Part shown: positions 1 to 4,948 of the stretch, in pieces
Layout of the letters: each line of letters starts with the position of its first letter
How positions within the stretch are numbered: position 1 is the stretch's first letter
Notes under the pieces: model-generated
The model's database searches: none
What the model was told of the DNA's origin: nothing
The model's input: the letters and a program-made list of their open reading frames with translations, nothing else
Made by a program: the position numbers and the translations under genes
NCBI GenBank assembly: GCA_031431195.1
Contig: JANPCU010000283.1
Location: 1-6,994, forward strand
DNA length: 6,994 nt
Direction of reading: 5' to 3'
DNA from: TH-plancto1 sp031431195
GTDB lineage: Bacteria; Planctomycetota; Planctomycetia; Planctomycetales; Planctomycetaceae

Positions 1-87
1 GGCTTTTTGTGCGCCCGGTGTTTTTGGCTTCCCGCTTTTTTGGTGGTGCTCAATATCACTGGGGGGGACCATACCCCACGCCCCACT
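1..87. other. Intergenic sequence downstream of the hydrolase gene
   Basis: No gene is visible here. The stretch holds three T-runs on the plus strand (4-8, 21-25 and 36-41) and a run of seven G at 61-67. A short GGGG/CCCC pairing near 64-78 is too weak, and lacks a following T-run on the minus strand, to call a terminator for the hydrolase. Confidence 0.5.
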
Positions 88-987
88 TCACTCTTTCCCC
101 GCCACCGGGACCAGCTTCAGCTCCGTCAACCACTCCAGCGATTGCGTCTGCCAAGCGTCCCACATCGGCCCCGTGTACCCGTTCAGGCCGTGGCCACCGG
201 AGGGGAGTTCGAGGTACTGGCTCGGCACTTTGTGAGCCTGCAAGGCCTCGTAGAACAGCTGGCTGTTGGCGGGCACCACGACCGTGTCGTCCAGAGGATG
301 CGCCAGAAACGTCGGCGGCGTCTTGTCCGTCACCTGCTTCTCATTCGAGTACAGTTCAATCAACTCCGCAGACGGCGCTTTTCCCAGCAGATTGTTCCTT
401 GATCCCCCATGTGTCAGCTCTCCCATCGAGATCACCGGGTAGATCAGGATTGCAAAGTCCGGACGGCAGCTAACCTTCTCGACAGCGTCCGTGGCATCGG
501 GCTTCCCCGCGTCGAAGTGCGTCGCAGCTGTCGAGGCGAGATGTCCACCGGCAGAGAAACCGATGATACCAATGCGGACGGGATCGATGTTCCAGACCTT
601 CGCATTCGCTCGCACAGTGCGGATGGCACGCTGGGCATCGAGCAGCGGCACCGCATGTCGTCCCGCTGGCATCCGGTATTCCAGAACGACACCGGTCACT
701 CCATGCTTGTTGAGCCAAGCGGCAATCCCGTGCCCCTCCGGCTGGACTGCCAGTCCCCCATATCCCCCACCGGGGCAGATCACGACAGCTGTGCCGTTGG
801 GCTGGGCGGGCCGGTAGACGGTGATGTAGATCTCGGTCACTTGCACCTGGCCATTGCCGAGCGCGGCATGGCCACTCCAGAGCCCGAGCTTCTCAGGGAC
901 GACTTTATCCTCGGCCAGCAAGTGGCCCGACAGGGAGCCGAGGGCGATGAGCAGGGCGGCCAGACGCCAGTGGGCAGCGGTTCGCAT
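88..987 (-). CDS. Secreted alpha/beta hydrolase (esterase/lipase, BD-FAE-like)
   Basis: This 299-residue protein is a probable exported carboxylester hydrolase, perhaps a carbohydrate esterase. Residues 1-25 (MRTAAHWRLAALLIALGSLS then GHLLA) form a Sec signal peptide with likely cleavage before EDK. The fold is supported by an oxyanion-hole-like CPGGGY (about 71-76), the nucleophile elbow GFSAGG with Ser145, an acid segment HPLDD with Asp233/Asp234, and GGHG with the catalytic His266. Length and motif order fit the BD-FAE/acetyl-xylan esterase type annotated in many planctomycetes. I chose the ATG at 987 because GAGGAA lies six bases upstream and the signal peptide starts there; in-frame ATGs at 1041 and 1020 would add 18 or 11 uncharged-to-polar residues before it. 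The gene stands alone, divergent from the S41 gene. Family assignment is firm; the substrate is not known. Confidence 0.9.
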   Translation of the reverse strand: MRTAAHWRLAALLIALGSLSGHLLAEDKVVPEKLGLWSGHAALGNGQVQVTEIYITVYRPAQPNGTAVVICPGGGYGGLAVQPEGHGIAAWLNKHGVTGVVLEYRMPAGRHAVPLLDAQRAIRTVRANAKVWNIDPVRIGIIGFSAGGHLASTAATHFDAGKPDATDAVEKVSCRPDFAILIYPVISMGELTHGGSRNNLLGKAPSAELIELYSNEKQVTDKTPPTFLAHPLDDTVVVPANSQLFYEALQAHKVPSQYLELPSGGHGLNGYTGPMWDAWQTQSLEWLTELKLVPVAGKE

Positions 988-1214
988 GGAGAGTTCCTCA
1001 CGGGGGATGTGTGTGGTCATGAGACGGTCATGCCGGGACACGAGAGGTTGTACACTGTCGGCAGCCGTGATGCGACTTCTCCAAAGAGAACTCTTCGATG
1101 TGACTCGTCCCAGTTGCCGTGGGTGGCGGGGTCAGGAGGCTTGGCGGATGGCCCCGGTGGGGGCGACGCGACTTGTCCGGTCAGCCGAGAGCACTTTCAG
1201 TGATTGTCTTCAGT
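988..1214. other. Divergent intergenic region, hydrolase-proximal part
   Basis: This is the first part of a gap of about 950 bases (988-1937) between divergently transcribed genes. It should hold the hydrolase promoter, but I see no convincing -35/-10 pair. A small GC hairpin occurs at 1151-1164 (GCCCC, loop GGTG, GGGGC). The open frames crossing it have no recognisable protein features and run through repeats, so I call none. Confidence 0.4.
994..999 (-). promoter_or_regulatory. Ribosome binding site of the hydrolase gene
   Basis: On the minus strand this reads GAGGAA, a good Shine-Dalgarno match six bases before the ATG at 987. It decides between three in-frame starts and agrees with the position of the signal peptide. 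Confidence 0.7.
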
Positions 1215-1270
1215 TCGCACAGACAGGAATGTCTGTGCGACTCTTCTGTGGGGCAGACAATCCTGTCTGC
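1215..1270. repeat. Paired short hairpins (dispersed-repeat type)
   Basis: Two perfect hairpins sit side by side. The first has 11-bp arms TCGCACAGACA (1215-1225) and TGTCTGTGCGA (1230-1240) around GGAA. The second has 7-bp arms GCAGACA (1253-1259) and TGTCTGC (1264-1270) around ATCC. Both share the core AGACA/TGTCT with a tetraloop. I recall this sequence style from many planctomycete intergenic regions, where it is often mistranslated into short hypothetical proteins; that part is recollection and not shown by the window. Neither hairpin has a following T-run, so a terminator role is not supported. Confidence 0.75.
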
Positions 1271-1367
1271 GAGAGCGGCACGGCGTCCGCCTGCCGAGGC
1301 GTGTCCCCCGGACCATCGCCGGATCGCAGGCGGGGCCTCGACAGGCGGACGCCTGCCGCTCTCGCAG
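1267..1367. repeat. Long near-perfect inverted repeat (33-34 nt arms)
   Basis: The arms 1267-1300 and 1335-1367 pair over 32 base pairs, with one bulged base (C1281) and one mismatch (C1294 against A1341), around a 34-base loop (1301-1334). The left arm begins CTGCGAGAGCGGCA and the right arm ends TGCCGCTCTCGCAG. A further GTGCCGC at 1371-1377 offers an alternative partner for GCGGCAC at 1276-1282. The left arm overlaps the second short hairpin at 1267-1270, so the two structures exclude each other. Together with the adjacent hairpins it looks like one composite repeat element of about 165 bases. No transposase frame lies nearby. Confidence 0.75.
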
Positions 1368-1732
1368 GCGGTGCCGCTGTGTTGGAAAAGTGGCGCTGTC
1401 CCACCAGGATGGCCTCGCTATCGCGGTAGCCACACTGGATATTAGATTGATGGTCACGACGATCCGCTTGGCCTCTGGGGATCCTCGGAGTTGCGGATTG
1501 GCCACTGCGAACTCATCGCACCGCTGATCGCACAGGGGAATCGCTACGGTCGGAATCGGAGACATCCATACGCCGACTATTCCCTAAGCGCCAGAGAACC
1601 GGCACAGTCCCTTGTTTTCGTTGCAGCCGGACCAGCTGACGATTCTTGGCCCGTATTCTGAAGATTCACTGAAGAGAGGGGATTGAACCGGCGGCAGTTT
1701 CCGGGCATTGTGGCCTAAGTTCTAGGAAGTGA
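1368..1732. other. Intergenic sequence with no gene recognised
   Basis: This stretch follows the long inverted repeat. It contains only short open frames in both directions, without domain motifs or convincing ribosome binding sites. An imperfect dyad (GCTATCGCGG then TAGC) lies near 1419-1432. I see no tRNA, CRISPR or insertion sequence here. Confidence 0.4.
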
Positions 1733-1753
1733 GGCGTGTGTGCCACATACGCC
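1733..1753. repeat. Small stem-loop upstream of the S41 gene
   Basis: GGCGTGTGT (1733-1741) pairs with ACATACGCC (1745-1753) over nine pairs including one G-T wobble, with loop GCC. It lies about 185 bases before the S41 start and nine bases before a second stem-loop. No T-run follows on either strand. Its role is unknown; it may be an RNA structure in a leader or a protein-binding dyad. Confidence 0.45.
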
Positions 1754-1761
1754 ATGACTTC

Positions 1762-1778
1762 TTGAGGGAAATCCTCAA
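1762..1778. repeat. Second small stem-loop upstream of the S41 gene
   Basis: TTGAGG (1762-1767) pairs perfectly with CCTCAA (1773-1778) around GAAAT. It is the partner of the stem-loop at 1733-1753. If transcription of the S41 operon starts upstream of here, both would lie in the 5' leader; otherwise they could be operator-like sites. Confidence 0.4.
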
Positions 1779-1925
1779 CACCATCGTGGGTTGTTCGCTG
1801 GCGTCCGTGACGTGCGGTCAGAATCTCGACATTCGTCGATTCCCTTCTGACCCCACACCCCGGCCGCCCTCCCGAATCGCCCAGTCCCGAGGGGGCTCGC
1901 TGGACAGCGATTGGTGCCATTGTGC

Positions 1926-1931
1926 GAGGGG
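1926..1931 (+). promoter_or_regulatory. Ribosome binding site of the S41 protease gene
   Basis: GAGGGG lies six bases before the ATG at 1938. It supports that start over the in-frame TTG at 1911, which would add nine residues in front of the signal peptide. Confidence 0.7.
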
Positions 1932-1937
1932 ACGGCG

Positions 1938-3557
1938 ATGAAACGTTTCAATCTGTGGTGCGGACTCTGGTTGGTCACAGCTGGTTTCCTGGCTCCGATG
2001 TCGTGGGCGTTGGATCTTCCGGCGACCAGCCGCGATCCCGAGACGGCTGTCATGGCCGGATCGCGGATGGAGCAGGAGCGTCACTGGAGCGACGCGATTG
2101 AACTGTACAAGTCGGCCCTCAAGAAGTGGCCCGATAACGCCAATCTGACCTACGGACTGCGTCGCTCGCAATACCAGTTCTCTATCGAACGTCGGTATGA
2201 CGATCTGTCATTCCGCGAGTCGCTCAAGACTCAACCCATCGAGAATGGCATCCAGCTGTTCACTTCGGTCCATCAGATGATACAGGCCCACTATGTGGAG
2301 CCGCTGGACACGACCTCGATCGTGGCCCATGGAACGGAAAGCCTGTGGCTGGCTCTGGGGAACGAGAAGTTTCTGGAGAACAATCTCTTCGGCGCTGACC
2401 CGAACCGCTTGAAATCACTCCGTAAGGAACTGCGGGATCGCTACTGGAATAAGCCCCTTCGCAGCGAGTACGAGGCGACTAGTCTGATTCGCGAGATTTG
2501 TCAGCTGTCGATGGATCGAGTCGGTCTCGACCCAGGGCCCGTGTGTATGGAATACGTGTTCGGAGCCTGCAACTGCCTGGATGACTACAGCAATGTGATG
2601 ACTCCCGGGCGGCTGCGGGATCTGTTCAACAACATCGATGGGCAGTTCGTCGGCGTCGGAATTGTGATGGAAGCCGACTTGGGCAAGGGGATGAAACTCC
2701 GCCAAGTGCTGCCGGAGAGTCCCGCCTCGGAAGGAGGCCTCAAGTCGGGCGACCTACTGGTCGGGATTGACCGGCACGACTGCCGAGTCATGACCACGGA
2801 TCAAGCGGCCAACCTCGTCACCGGTCAGCCCGGCTCGCAAGTGACCCTGGTCGTGGACCGTCCCGGAGTGGGCCAAGTCACCGCCAAATGCACCCGCCGC
2901 GAGGTCATCATCCGCAGCATCCCACTGGCCAAGATCGTCGATTCGGCGAATGGCATCGGGTACATCCAGCTGACCGGATTCCAGAAGAGTACCGTGATGG
3001 AACTCGATCTGGCTTTGAACAAGCTGAAGCAGCAGGGGATGAAGTCGCTGATCCTCGACGTGCGACAGAATCCGGGTGGGCTGCTGACCACAGCGGTCGA
3101 TCTACTCGATCGGTTCATCGCGGATGGTGTGCTGGTCTCGACGCGCGGCCGGGAACAGAACCAGAACCAGACCCATACCGCCCATGCACCGGGCACGTGG
3201 GATCTGCCGATCGTGCTGTTGATCGATGAGAACAGTGCCAGTGCCAGCGAGATCGTCGCCGGAGCGTTCCGGGATCACCACCGGGCCAAGATCGTGGGCC
3301 GCAAGTCGTACGGCAAGTGGTCCGTGCAGAGTATCTATGACAACGATTTGGGTTACGGCTGCGGAATACGGATGACGACCGCCAAGTTCTACTCCCCGAA
3401 CGGTGACACGCTCGGTAAGATCGGCGTGAAGCCGGACATCGAGATTCCCGCCGACCAAGCGGCTCCGCACATCATTGGCGAGGTCGACGCGGTGGCGGAC
3501 GCGGATGTTCGCACGGCCATCGAGCAACTCAAACAGGTCGAGTACACCCAGCGATGA
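1938..3557 (+). CDS. Exported S41 family C-terminal processing protease with TPR and PDZ
   Basis: This 539-residue serine protease belongs to the CtpA/Prc family, which uses a Ser-Lys dyad to cut exported proteins near their C-termini. A Sec signal peptide covers residues 1-24 (MKRFNLWCGLW to MSWA). One or two TPR-like helices follow at about 37-85 (HWSDAIELYKSALKKWPDN). The S41 N-terminal helical region includes LDDYSNVMTP. A PDZ-like domain starts near FVGVGI and runs about 235-320. The protease core has GYIQLTGF (341-348), DVRQNPGG (374-381), SASASE with the expected nucleophile Ser435, and YGKWSVQ with Lys460 and Gln464. The Ser-Lys spacing of 25 matches CtpA/CtpB. Trp461 replaces the usual Gly of GKGxVQ. 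The gene overlaps the propeller gene by four bases. Family assignment is firm; its substrate in the cell is unknown. Confidence 0.93.
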   Translation: MKRFNLWCGLWLVTAGFLAPMSWALDLPATSRDPETAVMAGSRMEQERHWSDAIELYKSALKKWPDNANLTYGLRRSQYQFSIERRYDDLSFRESLKTQPIENGIQLFTSVHQMIQAHYVEPLDTTSIVAHGTESLWLALGNEKFLENNLFGADPNRLKSLRKELRDRYWNKPLRSEYEATSLIREICQLSMDRVGLDPGPVCMEYVFGACNCLDDYSNVMTPGRLRDLFNNIDGQFVGVGIVMEADLGKGMKLRQVLPESPASEGGLKSGDLLVGIDRHDCRVMTTDQAANLVTGQPGSQVTLVVDRPGVGQVTAKCTRREVIIRSIPLAKIVDSANGIGYIQLTGFQKSTVMELDLALNKLKQQGMKSLILDVRQNPGGLLTTAVDLLDRFIADGVLVSTRGREQNQNQTHTAHAPGTWDLPIVLLIDENSASASEIVAGAFRDHHRAKIVGRKSYGKWSVQSIYDNDLGYGCGIRMTTAKFYSPNGDTLGKIGVKPDIEIPADQAAPHIIGEVDAVADADVRTAIEQLKQVEYTQR

Positions 3558-4459
3558 GCGAAAAGTCCCCGTCCTTCGACTCGATCTGGCTGCGCGAGGG
3601 GCAGGGGCTGCCACCCACTGTGAAGTGGTCGTTTCGTGGGGACGGAGCCATCACCGGTCTGGCGATGGCTCGCGAGTCGGGCGACGTGTTTGTCTGCGAC
3701 GCTTCGTCGACACTGTACCGACTCACGCGCGGCGGCAAGATCGCAGCTGTGACTCACCCGCAGGCTCCCTACACTCAGTTGGTGTGGAGCGAAGACGGTC
3801 AGTGGGGCTATGGGGTCAATGGCGACCGATCGCTGGTGCGGATGGACCGCAACCTGCAAATTGACTGGGAGTACGAGACTCACGATGACATTTTGAGTCT
3901 GGCCGTGGCTCCGTTTGGGCATCATGTGGCCGTCTCGCATGCCGACGGATCAAACATAATCCTGAACGAACGGAAGCGCAAGATCGCCCGTTTCGAGACG
4001 GTGCGGCCTCTCCATTTCATTCAGTTCTGCGGGACGGAGCCGGTCTTGTTTGGCTCCGCCGAGAATGGCCTGCTCTGCTGCCATAACCTCGTCGGGGCCC
4101 AGCTGTGGCAGGAGCGGGTCTGGTCGAACGTCGGCTCGATGAGCGTGACGGGGGCTGGGGATATCATCTATCTGGCGAACTTTAGCCACGGGGTGCAGGC
4201 ATTCGACGGCGACGGAGTCAGCCTGGGGGCGTATGTGCTGGAAGGCACTGTCGAGCGGGTGGCCGCGAGCTACGAGCCATACCGTCTGATCGCGACGACG
4301 ATTGAGCAGTTTGTGTATTGGCTCGACTCGGATGGAGATTTAATCTGGGCCAGTGGGGCTCCGGCGGCGGTCGTGGACACCGCGTGTGACCCGCTCGGGG
4401 AGTGGGCGCTGATTGCCTTTCAATCGGGCGATGTGCTGCGGTTGGACTGGGGCGTGTGA
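3554..4459 (+). CDS. Cytoplasmic seven-bladed beta-propeller protein (WD40/PQQ-like)
   Basis: This 301-residue protein has no signal peptide or membrane segment and appears cytoplasmic. Seven repeats of about 40 residues can be read, at roughly 24-68, 69-109, 110-149, 150-189, 190-230, 231-269 and 270-301. Each follows the pattern of a hydrophobic strand, a polar turn often with G, a second hydrophobic strand, a segment such as GDVFV, GLLCC or GDVLRL, and an outer strand such as IDWEYE, QLWQER or LIWASG. The last blade lacks its outer strand; the N-terminal TVKWSF (22-27) fits it, giving a velcro-closed ring. Such propellers are usually binding or scaffold proteins; I see no catalytic residues. 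Its ATG overlaps the S41 stop as ATGA and has no good ribosome binding site, so translation is probably coupled. The fold is well supported, the function unknown. Confidence 0.85.
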   Translation: MSEKSPSFDSIWLREGQGLPPTVKWSFRGDGAITGLAMARESGDVFVCDASSTLYRLTRGGKIAAVTHPQAPYTQLVWSEDGQWGYGVNGDRSLVRMDRNLQIDWEYETHDDILSLAVAPFGHHVAVSHADGSNIILNERKRKIARFETVRPLHFIQFCGTEPVLFGSAENGLLCCHNLVGAQLWQERVWSNVGSMSVTGAGDIIYLANFSHGVQAFDGDGVSLGAYVLEGTVERVAASYEPYRLIATTIEQFVYWLDSDGDLIWASGAPAAVVDTACDPLGEWALIAFQSGDVLRLDWGV

Positions 4460-4569
4460 GCCGTGTCCGCATTGGTGGACTGGCGAGGCCAACAAGCCCG
4501 CCGCCCCCGATTCTGGCGGAAGCGGGACTCCCCCGGTGGGGGTGTATGCGTTTCAAACGTCTGCCTTCC
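4460..4569. other. Intergenic sequence after the S41-propeller operon
   Basis: No gene is seen. Short GC hairpins occur: CCGCC (4501-4505) with GGCGG (4515-4519), and CCCCC (4530-4534) with GGGGG (4538-4542). A near-palindrome CGTTTCAAACG lies at 4549-4559. None is followed by a T-run, so an intrinsic terminator for the operon is possible but unproven. Confidence 0.4.
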
Positions 4570-4780
4570 GACCCCAAAGGGGTCACGCCCCCTAGCCCAG
4601 GGTTGTCCGCGCAGCGGGAAACCCTGGATTGCAATCCAGTACGCGAGTTCCAACCCCCACGGGGTTGCGCCAAGCGGGGGACGCATCCCCGTGGGGGTTG
4701 AAGGGATTTCCTGCCCATCAACCCAAGGTCTTCCGCTGCGCGGCCGACCCTGAGCTATGCGACGAGACCCCGTTGGGGTC
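4570..4780. repeat. MITE-like 211-bp element with 48-bp terminal inverted repeats
   Basis: The ends 4570-4617 and 4733-4780 are inverted copies that match at 40 of 48 positions without gaps. Each outer end is itself a hairpin, GACCCC/GGGGTC with loop AAA on the left and GTT on the right. Each inner end carries a CCGC/GCGG stem. The interior has a 14-bp perfect inverted repeat (CAACCCCCACGGGG, 4651-4664, with 4687-4700) and a 16-base palindrome CTGGATTGCAATCCAG (4624-4639). CCAGGGTT (4597-4604) also pairs with AACCCTGG (4620-4627), which competes with that palindrome. No transposase frame lies inside and I see no clear target-site duplication. It could be a non-autonomous transposon relic or a REP-like structured repeat. 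The inverted structure is certain; the mobile origin is inferred. Confidence 0.7.
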
Positions 4781-4894
4781 GAGGATCCGATGAATTCACG
4801 ATTCACCGACGTTGAGGATGCACACGCCCCTCAGAGAGAGAGCGACCGAAGTCCGGTAGCGGCCCGCTGGTCCTGTGTTTATAGTTCCAGTCAA

Positions 4895-4919
4895 CGCGGT
4901 CGGCTTCCGGAAGACCGCG
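4895..4919 (+). promoter_or_regulatory. Dyad or hairpin upstream of the solute-binding protein gene
   Basis: CGCGGTC (4895-4901) pairs perfectly with GACCGCG (4913-4919) around 11 bases that contain the palindrome TTCCGGAA (4905-4912). It ends 29 bases before the start codon at 4949. A TATAGT hexamer at 4880-4885 resembles a -10 box, which would place transcription start near 4892, at the edge of the dyad; no -35 match is seen 17 bases upstream of it. The dyad may be an operator or a 5' leader hairpin. Confidence 0.4.
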
Positions 4920-4936
4920 ACACCTGCATTCGCAAT

Positions 4937-4940
4937 GAGG
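4937..4940 (+). promoter_or_regulatory. Ribosome binding site of the solute-binding protein gene
   Basis: GAGG lies eight bases before the ATG at 4949. With the signal peptide beginning at that ATG, it decides the start against in-frame ATGs at 4757 and 4790, the first of which lies inside the terminal inverted repeat of the upstream element. Confidence 0.6.
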
Positions 4941-4948
4941 CTCTCAGG

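Noticed and set aside
409..1203. A 264-residue open frame on the plus strand across the hydrolase gene
   Set aside because: It is antisense to a gene with a full catalytic triad and signal peptide, and its translation shows no domain or composition typical of a protein. It reflects GC-rich codon bias.
1215..1377. CRISPR array or intrinsic terminator
   Set aside because: There are no regularly spaced identical repeats with unique spacers, and no T-run follows the stems.
1197..1565. Open frames on both strands through the hairpin repeat, for example 1204-1527 plus and 1197-1565 minus
   Set aside because: Their translations are read-through of palindromic repeat sequence. They have no good ribosome binding site or domain, and both strands are equally open.
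1911..1937. TTG start nine codons upstream of the S41 ATG
   Set aside because: The ATG at 1938 has GAGGGG at six bases and begins a clean signal peptide; the extension would place MVPLCEGTA before it.
4402..4806. Several overlapping open frames on both strands between the propeller and the binding-protein genes
   Set aside because: They run through the inverted-repeat element, and their Pro/Arg/Gly-rich translations follow from the palindromes. None has domain features.
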